This document shows, in pieces, positions 1 through 6,479 of a stretch of 9,616 nt of DNA. A model generated the notes under the pieces. It was not told the DNA's origin and made no database searches. It saw only the letters and a list, made by a program, of their open reading frames with translations. The translations under genes were made by a program, and so were the position numbers. This stretch comes from an uncultured Alphaproteobacteria bacterium (GTDB lineage: Bacteria; Pseudomonadota; Alphaproteobacteria; RF32; CAG-239): positions 1-9,616 of the forward strand of contig CALXVW010000090.1 in assembly GCA_944392185.1 (NCBI GenBank), in the 5' to 3' direction. Every line of letters starts with the position of its first letter. Position 1 is the first letter of the stretch.

Positions 1-606
1 GGAAGCGGCCAAAGTCTTAATCGGACCAGCCGAAATAGCATTAACGCGAACACCTTGTGCGCCCATATCGGAGGCGGCATAACGAACGGAAGCTTCCAAA
101 GCGGCTTTAGCCACACCCATGATATTGTAGTTGGGGAGAACGCGTTCACTTCCCATATAGGTCAAGGTAACAATAGCCCCACCCTCATTCATAATCGGAG
201 AAGCATATTTGCAAGCTTCCAAGAAAGAGAAGCAAGAAATTTCCATAGTCATTTTGAAGTTATCGCGGGTAGTATCAATAGTACGTCCTTTAAGCTGATT
301 TTTATCAGAAAACGCAATGGCATGAACCAAAAAGTCGATTTTTCCCCATTTTTCGCCAAGTTCCTTAAAACAAGCTTCCACACTGGCGGAATCAGAAACA
401 TCACACTTAATCAACAAAGGTTCTTTATCAAGCTGGGCAGCCAAGGGTTGAACTCTTTTTTCAAGAGCTTCGTTTTGATAAGAGATTGCGATTTGGGCTC
501 CCTGAGCATTCAAAGCCTGAGCAATACCCCAAGCAATGGATTTATCATTGGCCAAGCCCATAATCAGGCCTTTTTTGCCAGCCATTAAAGCTGTTGTATT
601 TGTCAT
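1..606 (-). CDS. fabI: Enoyl-[acyl-carrier-protein] reductase (NADH), FabI; 3' end cut by window edge
   Basis: FabI catalyses the last step of each type II fatty acid elongation cycle, the NADH-dependent reduction of trans-2-enoyl-ACP in the cytoplasm. The first 202 residues are visible; the family is usually about 260-270 long, so the C-terminal quarter lies outside. Visible signatures are the SDR-type nucleotide loop GLANDKSIAWGIA (residues 17-29), the FabI catalytic set Tyr150, Tyr160 and Lys167 (equivalent to E. coli Tyr146, Tyr156 and Lys163), and the conserved stretch VNAISAGPIKTLAAS at the cut. The start at 606 is preferred because AGGA lies 7 nt upstream; an in-frame ATG at 612 would sit almost on that Shine-Dalgarno. 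The residue matching E. coli Gly93, a site of inhibitor-resistance changes there, is Ala98; I believe Ala is common here in alphaproteobacterial FabI, so this is no resistance claim. The gene is divergent from the yihY-like gene. Confidence 0.95.
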   Translation of the reverse strand, partial: MTNTTALMAGKKGLIMGLANDKSIAWGIAQALNAQGAQIAISYQNEALEKRVQPLAAQLDKEPLLIKCDVSDSASVEACFKELGEKWGKIDFLVHAIAFSDKNQLKGRTIDTTRDNFKMTMEISCFSFLEACKYASPIMNEGGAIVTLTYMGSERVLPNYNIMGVAKAALEASVRYAASDMGAQGVRVNAISAGPIKTLAAS

Positions 607-656
607 TATCATGTCCTTTTAATTTTACATACAATTAACAATTCAATTAAATTGGC

Positions 657-685
657 TTGAATTATTAGCTAGAGTTCTATAAAAT
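657..685 (+). promoter_or_regulatory. Candidate sigma70-type promoter for the yihY-like gene
   Basis: TTGAAT (657-662) and TAAAAT (680-685) are separated by 17 bp, matching the -35 and -10 consensus at 4/6 and 5/6 positions. Transcription would start near 692, giving a leader of about 30 nt. The 117-bp intergenic region is very AT-rich, so chance matches are likely. It must also hold the divergent fabI promoter, which I could not place convincingly. Confidence 0.3.
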
Positions 686-723
686 TTAAGCCAGTTTGTA
701 AACATATTTTTTATGAGTAGCCG

Positions 724-1683
724 ATGTTTCTGAATAACCATGTCTGTAAAAAGCTTTATAATCAAGCTCTAACTCTAAAAAAATTCCTTATTTTCCTTGC
801 GGCCAGAGCCAAAAGCGATACGATTTTGCGGGTGGCTTCGTCCTTGAGCTATACCTCACTAATTGCCCTTGTCCCTTTGCTGGCCATTGGGCTGGCAATT
901 TTTTCGGCTTTTCCAGTTTTTTCTGAGGTCAGGGAACAATTTCAAACTGTTTTATTACAAAACGTTGTTCCCAATATGAAAGCGGAAATCAGCCAATACT
1001 TCACCGACTTTATATCGGCCACCGCCAAACTAACCACGGTCGGTGTTATCGGTATTGTGGTTACGGCGATTTTGCTTTTATCCACCATAGAAAACAGCCT
1101 AAACTTTATATTTAAAGTGTATAAAGCCCGCAGTATCAAAACCAAGATCACGCTTTATTGGACGGTAATCACCTTAGGTCCTCTGCTGCTTGGCACAGGT
1201 TTTTCAATGCGAGGCTATGTTTATGCCTTAGAAAAGTTCATGCCCGAAGCTCTTTTAAGCTCTGAAGTATTTTTCAGTGCAATTTTCCCAAGTTTATTTA
1301 CGATTCTGGCATTGGTTTTGCTATATGTTTTGGTTCCCAACAAAAAAGTCAATATCTGGCATGCTTTTGTCGGCGCTACGGTATCCATGTTCTTATTTTA
1401 TATACTAAGAAAAGCTTTTGGGACGTTTTTAGCCTCAACCAATACATACAGCGTTCTCTACGGAGCTTTAGCCATTATTCCGATTATGCTGATTTGGCTT
1501 TACCTCGTATGGGTTGTTGTGATTTTCGGTGCGGTCATTACAGCAGCGATAGGCGAATTCAAAGAACAACCGGTTGAGATGGAAAAGCCAAAGGAATTAA
1601 AGGTTTTTGACTATAGCCGAAAACCTCAAAACAGAAAAAATAAATATTATGCAAAAAAGTTCTTGCCAAAAGAACAAAAATAG
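724..1683 (+). CDS. YihY/BrkB-family inner-membrane protein
   Basis: This is an integral membrane protein of the YihY/virulence factor BrkB family (formerly mislabelled ribonuclease BN). Family members have about six membrane segments and no settled biochemical role. The 319 residues show hydrophobic segments at about 43-65, 105-130, 143-160, 183-204, 211-228 and 245-276. Family hallmarks include SLSYTSLIALVPLLAI (40-55) near the N-terminus and YGALAIIPIMLIWLYLVW (246-263) in the last helix. A hydrophilic Lys/Arg-rich tail follows (278-319) and should be cytoplasmic. The start at 724 is forced: an in-frame TAG lies at 718-720 and the next Met is residue 86, inside the fold. The ribosome binding site is weak (only GAG 715-717). 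The stop codon overlaps the LexA box of recA, so the two genes are adjacent but recA appears to have its own promoter. Confidence 0.88.
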   Translation: MFLNNHVCKKLYNQALTLKKFLIFLAARAKSDTILRVASSLSYTSLIALVPLLAIGLAIFSAFPVFSEVREQFQTVLLQNVVPNMKAEISQYFTDFISATAKLTTVGVIGIVVTAILLLSTIENSLNFIFKVYKARSIKTKITLYWTVITLGPLLLGTGFSMRGYVYALEKFMPEALLSSEVFFSAIFPSLFTILALVLLYVLVPNKKVNIWHAFVGATVSMFLFYILRKAFGTFLASTNTYSVLYGALAIIPIMLIWLYLVWVVVIFGAVITAAIGEFKEQPVEMEKPKELKVFDYSRKPQNRKNKYYAKKFLPKEQK

Positions 1684-1691
1684 AACATAGT
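1663..1691 (+). promoter_or_regulatory. Candidate recA promoter, overlapping the LexA box
   Basis: TTGCCA (1663-1668, 5/6 to the -35 consensus) and CATAGT (1686-1691, 4/6 to the -10) are 17 bp apart. The start of transcription would be near 1698, about 29 nt before the recA ATG. The spacer holds the GAAC-N7-GAAC repeat, so LexA bound there would block RNA polymerase, as expected for an SOS promoter. The -35 and spacer lie inside the end of the preceding membrane-protein gene. Confidence 0.45.
1672..1686 (+). promoter_or_regulatory. Putative LexA (SOS) box, GAAC-N7-GAAC
   Basis: GAAC at 1672-1675 and GAAC at 1683-1686 are separated by exactly 7 nt (AAAAATA). The direct repeat GTTC-N7-GTTC, read here on the opposite strand, is the established LexA operator of alphaproteobacteria, unlike the palindromic boxes of E. 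coli and Bacillus. It lies 40 nt upstream of the recA start, between candidate -35 and -10 elements, where a LexA operator is expected. The second half-site overlaps the TAG stop (1681-1683) of the yihY-like gene. Confidence 0.72.
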
Positions 1692-1726
1692 GAGTCTGAA
1701 ATCAATAACTCAAGAAGGAACAATCA

Positions 1727-2758
1727 ATGGATAAAGATAAAGCACTAGACGCTGCCCTGAGCCAGATTGAAAAAGCCTTTGGAAAAGGCTCCATCATGAG
1801 ACTCGGGCAAGACAACGCCCATGTAGATATAGAGGCCATCTCCACCGGCTCATTGGGACTGGATATGGCATTGGGTATCGGAGGCCTGCCGAGAGGCCGT
1901 ATTGTAGAAATTTATGGCCCTGAGAGTTCGGGTAAAACCACTTTGGCCCTGAGCGTGATTGCTCAAGCTCAGAAAAAAGGCGGTACTTGTGCTTTTATAG
2001 ATGCCGAACACGCACTTGACCCCTCTTATGCCAAGAAGATAGGAGTTGATATTGAAAATCTGCTGATATCTCAACCGGACGCCGGTGAACAAGCCCTTGA
2101 AATTGCAGATACCCTGGTTCGCTCCGGCGCTATAGATGTATTGGTTGTAGACTCGGTTGCAGCCCTTGTCCCCAAGGCAGAGCTGGAAGGTGAGATGGGC
2201 GATTCCCATATGGGCTTGCAGGCACGCCTAATGAGCCAAGCTTTAAGAAAGCTAACATCCACCATTTCGCGCTCCAACACCTTAGTAATCTTCATCAATC
2301 AAATCCGCATGAAGATAGGTGTGATGTTTGGCAATCCAGAGACCACGACCGGTGGCAATGCCTTAAAATTCTACGCCTCCGTACGCATAGATATCAGAAG
2401 CATTGGCAAGATAAAAGACAAAGAAGATATTATTGGTAGCCAAACCCGCGTCAAGATTGTAAAGAACAAAGTTGCGCCTCCGTTCAAAGTTATTGACTTT
2501 GATATCATGTATGGCGAAGGCATCTCCAAGACAGGAGAAATCATAGACCTTGGAGTTAAGGCCAACGTCATTGAAAAATCAGGAGCATGGTTTGCTTACA
2601 ATGGCGAAAAGCTTGGCCAAGGAAGAGAAAACGCCAAATTATTCCTGAAAGATCATCCGGAAGTGGCACTTGAAATTGAAAACAAAATCAAGGCTGATGC
2701 CGGACATCTAGCCAGTGAGCTGATTGGCGATAATGAACCAGCCTCTGACGAAGAATAA
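1727..2758 (+). CDS. recA: Recombinase RecA
   Basis: RecA is the ATP-dependent strand-exchange protein of homologous recombination. Its filament on single-stranded DNA also triggers LexA self-cleavage. The 343 residues are full length for the family. Visible motifs are Walker A GPESSGKT (64-71), the catalytic Glu94 in IDAEHALDP, Walker B VLVVDS (138-143), the L1 region around EGEMGDSHMG (154-163), Gln192 and the L2 DNA-binding loop within about 191-212, and a short acidic C-terminal tail (NEPASDEE, 336-343). The start is backed by AAGGA at 1715-1719, 7 nt from the ATG. An alphaproteobacterial-type LexA box and candidate promoter lie directly upstream, so SOS induction is likely. A strong terminator follows the stop by 16 nt. 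No recX was found directly downstream. Confidence 0.99.
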   Translation: MDKDKALDAALSQIEKAFGKGSIMRLGQDNAHVDIEAISTGSLGLDMALGIGGLPRGRIVEIYGPESSGKTTLALSVIAQAQKKGGTCAFIDAEHALDPSYAKKIGVDIENLLISQPDAGEQALEIADTLVRSGAIDVLVVDSVAALVPKAELEGEMGDSHMGLQARLMSQALRKLTSTISRSNTLVIFINQIRMKIGVMFGNPETTTGGNALKFYASVRIDIRSIGKIKDKEDIIGSQTRVKIVKNKVAPPFKVIDFDIMYGEGISKTGEIIDLGVKANVIEKSGAWFAYNGEKLGQGRENAKLFLKDHPEVALEIENKIKADAGHLASELIGDNEPASDEE

Positions 2759-2774
2759 TCAACAAACCAAAGAC

Positions 2775-2806
2775 ACACCTCGGATTAATAACCGAGGTGT
2801 TTTTTT
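2775..2806 (+). terminator. Intrinsic terminator of recA
   Basis: ACACCTCGG (2775-2783) pairs perfectly with CCGAGGTGT (2792-2800) around an 8-nt loop and runs into a T-tract (2800-2806). This is a textbook rho-independent terminator and makes recA the last gene of its transcript. Confidence 0.93.
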
Positions 2807-2810
2807 ATAC

Positions 2811-2840
2811 TTGACGAATATCAAAGAATCTGATTAGACT
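2811..2840 (+). promoter_or_regulatory. Candidate promoter for the Nudix-like gene
   Basis: TTGACG (2811-2816, 5/6) is followed after 18 bp by TAGACT (2835-2840, 4/6), placing a start near 2847. Since the recA terminator lies just upstream, the next gene needs its own promoter, and this is the best match in the 110-bp gap. Confidence 0.4.
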
Positions 2841-2868
2841 GGTTCTTTCTTTTAAAAATTAAGGTATT

Positions 2869-3258
2869 ATGAAAAACAAATTCGATGTTGCTATTGTAAT
2901 TATTCGCAGCAACGATGACAAAAGAAAGTTTCTTTTTATCCAATCAAGAGGCGCGGAAGAAAATGATTTTTGGTACTTTCCCCATGATATCATACTTCCC
3001 AACCAAGGTTCCCTAGATGCCGCAGTCAAAATTGTTCTAAAACAAACAGACATTCGCTGCCGCATTCTCTCAAAAGAGGAAGTCGTCTGCAAAGATTCTC
3101 TGGGCACAGAGCTACACTTTGTGTTGGCAGAACAGATCTATGGTCGTCCCACCCCTCTTCACAGCACCATCAAAAACATTCGTTGGTGCACAAAAGAAGA
3201 AATCAGGCACCTGCTGGACACGGACCTTCCCTGTGAAGTTTGGCAACTGATGGAATAA
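2869..3258 (+). CDS. Nudix-fold protein lacking the catalytic Nudix-box glutamates (probable non-catalytic homologue)
   Basis: The 129 residues have the size and layout of a small Nudix domain: an N-terminal strand DVAIVIIR (6-13), then KRKFLFIQSRG (18-28), then WYFP (35-38) where Nudix hydrolases have WxFPGG, a Nudix-box helix region and a C-terminal IRWCTKEEI (104-112) like the family's 'W/F..xxE' segment. The box G-x5-E-x7-R-E-U-x-E-E-x-G-U aligns without gaps to residues 40-62. However, the positions read D40, Q46, K54, I55, K58, Q59 and D61, so all metal-binding Glu residues and both Gly are lost. Hydrolysis of nucleoside diphosphate-X substrates is therefore unlikely; a ligand-binding or structural role is possible but not shown. 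The start has AAGG (2861-2864) only 4 nt upstream, a rather short spacing. It stands alone between two terminators. The fold assignment rests on pattern only. Confidence 0.65.
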   Translation: MKNKFDVAIVIIRSNDDKRKFLFIQSRGAEENDFWYFPHDIILPNQGSLDAAVKIVLKQTDIRCRILSKEEVVCKDSLGTELHFVLAEQIYGRPTPLHSTIKNIRWCTKEEIRHLLDTDLPCEVWQLME

Positions 3259-3272
3259 AGAAACAGAAAACT

Positions 3273-3305
3273 AACTCCCGCCGAATCAAGTTCCGCGGGA
3301 GTTTT
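3273..3305. terminator. Bidirectional intrinsic terminator between convergent genes
   Basis: AACTCCCGC (3273-3281) pairs with GCGGGAGTT (3295-3303). A further GAA/TTC pairing (3283-3285 with 3291-3293) shortens the loop. T-rich sequence follows on the + strand (3302-3305, then CTTT), and on the - strand the complement of 3261-3272 is also T-rich. It can serve both the Nudix-like gene and the leftward GT4 gene, whose stop lies 6 nt away. Confidence 0.85.
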
Positions 3306-3308
3306 GCT

Positions 3309-4424
3309 TTATTTATGGGTTAGATCAGTCAAAAGCTGTTCCCATTTATCGGCGATATGCTCTTCGGCATACTGCTCCACGCCTTTAACGGCAGCCGCTC
3401 CCATTTTAACACGGAGTTCTTTATCAGCCATCAACTTTGCCATTTTGAGAGCAAAATCATCAACATCTTTTGCCAAAAAACCGTTAACACCGTCAACAAT
3501 CACTTCATTAACGGAAGGCGCATCGGCAAAACCGATAGCCGGCAACCCATGAGCTTGCCCATCGGCCAAAGCAATACTCAAGCCCTCATAAGCGGCAGGC
3601 CAAGCCATAAAGTCTGCGCCCCGATAGACAGCTTTCACATCATTGGCATAGCCCATAAATTTCACTTGGTTCTCAATACCAAGCTGTTTGAGTTGCTCAA
3701 GCAACCTTTTATGATAGTCCGGATGCTTGATACTGCCATAGAGTTCAATTTTCCAATCTGGAAAATCAGGGGCGATTTTTCCAAAAGCCTCAAACAAGAG
3801 GTGTTGACGCTTTTGCACCTCATCCACCCTACAAACATAGATAATTTTCTTTTTCTCTACACTCAAATCAGTGCGCTCAGCCGGAGGAATTTGGCCAATG
3901 ATATTACCAATAATACGTTCCTCATGCTTAGGATAATCATCACCGATAGTTCCTCTGAAACTTTCCAGCAAGAGATCATAAGCGGCAATTTTCTCCAATT
4001 GTTTTTTATAAATGCGATAACGAATAGGCTTTTTGCGCAAAGGCGCAAAAAATACCGGCGGATGATTATGCACCATCAAGACGATGGGAATATCATATTG
4101 ATGCAAAAAGCAAACATTATAGACATCTTTAAGAAAATAACAAACAATAACATCTGGCTTGATATCGCGAATAGCTTTAGCAAAACGAAAACTGGCCGGC
4201 TGGAACACGGCTTTTAGACCTGTCCAGATGTCTTTTAGCAGATTTCCCTGCCTAGCGCTTAAATTTCTGACCTTAACTTTGGGTAAAAGATTTGCCGGTC
4301 CGGCCTGTTGCTTAAAACTATCGAACACAAAATTGACCTCATGCCCGCGCTTGGCCAGCATATTGCAAAAATCCCACACAAAGCGGCTGTTAACATTGCG
4401 GTCTTTGACCACCATAAGTCTCAT
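3309..4424 (-). CDS. GT4-family (GT-B fold) glycosyltransferase
   Basis: This retaining glycosyltransferase moves a sugar from a nucleotide-sugar donor to a growing glycan, probably on the cytoplasmic face of the inner membrane. The exact donor and acceptor cannot be read from sequence. The 371 residues have the expected two halves: an acceptor-side N-terminal domain with VNSRFVWDFCNMLAKRGHEV (11-30), and a donor-side domain starting near 192 with IIYVCRVDEVQKRQHLLFEAF (split across 194-214), then the EGLSIALAD signature at 280-288 and NEVIVDGVNGFLA (306-318). The E-x7-E motif of the family appears here as Glu280-x7-Asp288, a conservative change. The start is supported by AGGAG 7 nt upstream. 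It lies 89 nt downstream of the GT8-TupA fusion on the same strand and probably shares its transcript. A lipopolysaccharide or capsule role is inferred from this pairing. Confidence 0.88.
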   Translation of the reverse strand: MRLMVVKDRNVNSRFVWDFCNMLAKRGHEVNFVFDSFKQQAGPANLLPKVKVRNLSARQGNLLKDIWTGLKAVFQPASFRFAKAIRDIKPDVIVCYFLKDVYNVCFLHQYDIPIVLMVHNHPPVFFAPLRKKPIRYRIYKKQLEKIAAYDLLLESFRGTIGDDYPKHEERIIGNIIGQIPPAERTDLSVEKKKIIYVCRVDEVQKRQHLLFEAFGKIAPDFPDWKIELYGSIKHPDYHKRLLEQLKQLGIENQVKFMGYANDVKAVYRGADFMAWPAAYEGLSIALADGQAHGLPAIGFADAPSVNEVIVDGVNGFLAKDVDDFALKMAKLMADKELRVKMGAAAVKGVEQYAEEHIADKWEQLLTDLTHK

Positions 4425-4513
4425 GAGAAATCTCCTGATAATTAATTTGATAAGATACTATAACGCAAGAAATTTCAAAACAAAACAGCAAAGGATTAAA
4501 TATCCAGAGAAGT

Positions 4514-6328
4514 TTATTTCGGCTCAGGAAGCCGCAACCAATCTCCTAATTTAAAATTATATTCTTCTGGTTTAATAATACTATACCCGCTTCCGGAATA
4601 AAAAGTCATTTCACCAAAATATATTTTACCTTTCACATTATAAAAATCGACTCTTACTGCCGGAAATTTCTCAGCTAATTTCTGAGCCAAATTACGCATA
4701 AGCTCAAACTCATTACTTTTCTTAGGCAAAGAAGAATGTTGATAATTTCCAATTACAAAATTCACTTCATTATAATTTTCATCACAAAAAGCACGACAAT
4801 GCTGAGGAGTATTCCAATTAATTTCCAATAAAGCAAATTTAAATTTGCCATCAAAACAAAACATTTTATATTCTATCGGCCCCTCATCTAACAACAACAA
4901 TTTTTCCGCAACAACCTTAGGCGTAATATTCTTATAAGCCCATTCCAAGCTGTGATAATAATGGTTATGATGAGGTTTCATCCAATCACGCAATTTAGAT
5001 ACGGCATTTTTGCGATTTATTTTTGTTTTATCTTTTACAATAATATTTTGTCCGCTTCCCCAATTAACTTTTAAGACAAATTGTTCTGGCAAAGCATCAA
5101 AATCAATATCAGCAGGGTCATCCCAAACCCCAAGCAAAGGAACTAAATATTCCGCCCCTATTTTATCCTTCACATATTGGCGCACGGCATATTTATCAGC
5201 ACACTGCGTTAATAAAGGATTATGGTAGTGAAGTTTCAACCACTGAATTTTTTCAACAAAGGTTTTAGGATCATCCAAATTTGGTTTATAATCAGTCACT
5301 TTTGCCAACTGGACAGTTAAAATATATTTTTTATCTTCCAAAGAAAGGTCATCATCAAAACGCTTTGCCCATAATTTTTGATATTTAGAATTACGATTCC
5401 AATAGGCAAACAAGCGATGTTTCATCCAAAATATTTCAACTTTTCCATCTTCTCTTTCTTTTCTAAAAGGCAACAATTTTCTGATTTTCATTTTCCAAGT
5501 ATCCTTATATTGTAACTGATGATTTGAAAACACGGATAATGCGTAGTATTTACGCCAGATTTCAGCCCCGATACGATGATAATATTGCCAAGGATTTTTG
5601 CCTGTATAATGGATAATTGCCGGATAAGAGCATTGCTTATTGACATAATTTTCATCAGCGTAAATATCGTTTAGAAAGGCATGATATTTCTTTCTAAAAT
5701 ATGCGGCCATAAAATTATAGCGAAAATCTAAGTACTTGACCCTTCCATCAAAAGCCAAATTAAAGACATCCTGATCCATAAACAACAAATCACGATTAAG
5801 TGTCTTCAACTCCCAAAGCTTTTGAGCCATATTATCTCTGCGCATCAGCTCACAATTCAGAAGCATCACGCCAGAGTTAAAATAGCCATCGACGCCAAGA
5901 GTTTGCTTTTTCTCTTGCAAGACATAAGCATCTTTGACGGCTCCGACATAATAATCATTAATATCTGTATTAAAAAGATCAGACAAATCATCTTGAACGA
6001 TAATATCCCCATCCAAATACAGAACTTTATCATAATCGCTCAAAATATTAGCGATTTCAAATTTGCACAAAGCAGCAACACTGACATGAGTTTTACAAAC
6101 AATGTTTTGGTATTTCTGAGTATCAAAATCGACAAATCTGATAGGCAGCCCTGAAGCGGTAGTTACGAGTTTTTGTTTATCATCCTGGCTCAAAGCCGTT
6201 GCAAAGATGATAAATTCATAAGAAGAAGTTGCTCTCTTGTTTTTAACAACCGAGGTCATAGCAACGGCAGTAGGTAGCACATAATTTTTATCGGTAATAA
6301 AAACAAGAGGGATAGTTCCGGTCCGCAT
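4514..6328 (-). CDS. Fusion: GT8 glycosyltransferase + TupA-type ATP-grasp domain
   Basis: This is a two-domain protein of 604 residues. Residues about 5-265 are a GT8 (LgtC-like, GT-A fold, retaining) glycosyltransferase: IPLVFITDKNYVLPTAVAMTS (split, 6-26), the metal-binding DGD at 106-108 in LYLDGDIIV, FNSGVMLLN (150-158), MDQDVFN (184-190) and HYTGKNPW (240-247). Residues about 340-600 match the TupA-like ATP-grasp family: DPKTFVEKIQWLKL (353-366), DKYAVRQYV (378-386), FVLKVNWGSG (417-426), VAEKLL (473-478) and RVDFYNVKGKIYFGEMTF (559-576), with Asp560 and Glu573 as likely metal ligands. ATP-grasp enzymes form amide bonds via acyl phosphates, and TupA is linked to teichuronopeptide synthesis in Bacillus. 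A single protein may thus add a sugar and link an amino acid to a surface glycan; that coupling is inference. The start at 6328 is chosen over an in-frame ATG at 6343 because GGAGGA sits 7 nt upstream of 6328, and 6343 would overlap that site. The gene is markedly AT-rich. Confidence 0.9.
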   Translation of the reverse strand: MRTGTIPLVFITDKNYVLPTAVAMTSVVKNKRATSSYEFIIFATALSQDDKQKLVTTASGLPIRFVDFDTQKYQNIVCKTHVSVAALCKFEIANILSDYDKVLYLDGDIIVQDDLSDLFNTDINDYYVGAVKDAYVLQEKKQTLGVDGYFNSGVMLLNCELMRRDNMAQKLWELKTLNRDLLFMDQDVFNLAFDGRVKYLDFRYNFMAAYFRKKYHAFLNDIYADENYVNKQCSYPAIIHYTGKNPWQYYHRIGAEIWRKYYALSVFSNHQLQYKDTWKMKIRKLLPFRKEREDGKVEIFWMKHRLFAYWNRNSKYQKLWAKRFDDDLSLEDKKYILTVQLAKVTDYKPNLDDPKTFVEKIQWLKLHYHNPLLTQCADKYAVRQYVKDKIGAEYLVPLLGVWDDPADIDFDALPEQFVLKVNWGSGQNIIVKDKTKINRKNAVSKLRDWMKPHHNHYYHSLEWAYKNITPKVVAEKLLLLDEGPIEYKMFCFDGKFKFALLEINWNTPQHCRAFCDENYNEVNFVIGNYQHSSLPKKSNEFELMRNLAQKLAEKFPAVRVDFYNVKGKIYFGEMTFYSGSGYSIIKPEEYNFKLGDWLRLPEPK

Positions 6329-6355
6329 CAAAAGTTCCTCCATAAGATGTTATGT

Positions 6356-6383
6356 ATCATAATAATGATAAAAAAGTTATCAA
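6356..6383 (-). promoter_or_regulatory. Strong candidate promoter for the glycosyltransferase operon
   Basis: Read on the minus strand, TTGATA (6383-6378) and TATGAT (6361-6356) are 16 bp apart, each 5/6 to consensus. Transcription would begin near 6349, about 20 nt before the chosen start at 6328. The alternative ATG at 6343 would lie only about 6 nt from the transcript end, with no room for a ribosome site, which independently supports 6328. Confidence 0.55.
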
Positions 6384-6414
6384 GCGTTTAGATGTTTATT
6401 AACAAACAAAACTA

Positions 6415-6445
6415 TTGACTTAAAGTAGTCTCTAAAGATTATGAT
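6415..6445 (+). promoter_or_regulatory. Candidate promoter for the DXS-like gene
   Basis: TTGACT (6415-6420, 5/6) and TATGAT (6440-6445, 5/6) are separated by 19 bp, slightly longer than ideal. Transcription would start near 6452, leaving a leader of about 28 nt with AAAGGA before the ATG. It is back to back with the operon promoter on the other strand, about 30 bp away. Confidence 0.42.
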
Positions 6446-6479
6446 AATTTAAGAATCTAAAAAACAGAAAGGAAAATAG

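Noticed and set aside
55..588. 177-residue open frame on the + strand
   Set aside because: It is antisense to the clearly recognisable fabI fragment, and its translation shows no family features.
2840..2868. GTTC half-site (in GGTTCTTTC) as a second LexA box before the Nudix-like gene
   Set aside because: No second GTTC follows at the 7-nt spacing, so it is a lone half-site expected by chance.
3357..4217. 286-residue open frame on the + strand
   Set aside because: It lies wholly antisense to the GT4 gene, which has the family motifs and a strong ribosome site; the + frame has neither.
4425..4513. Intergenic gap inside the glycosyltransferase unit, checked for a terminator or small gene
   Set aside because: No stem followed by a T-tract on the minus strand and no small gene with a ribosome site were seen; it is AT-rich with nothing I can support.
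6329..6343. Five-residue N-terminal extension of the GT8-TupA protein (start at 6343)
   Set aside because: The ATG at 6343 overlaps the GGAGGA ribosome site that is ideally spaced for the ATG at 6328, and it is nearly at the predicted transcript start.
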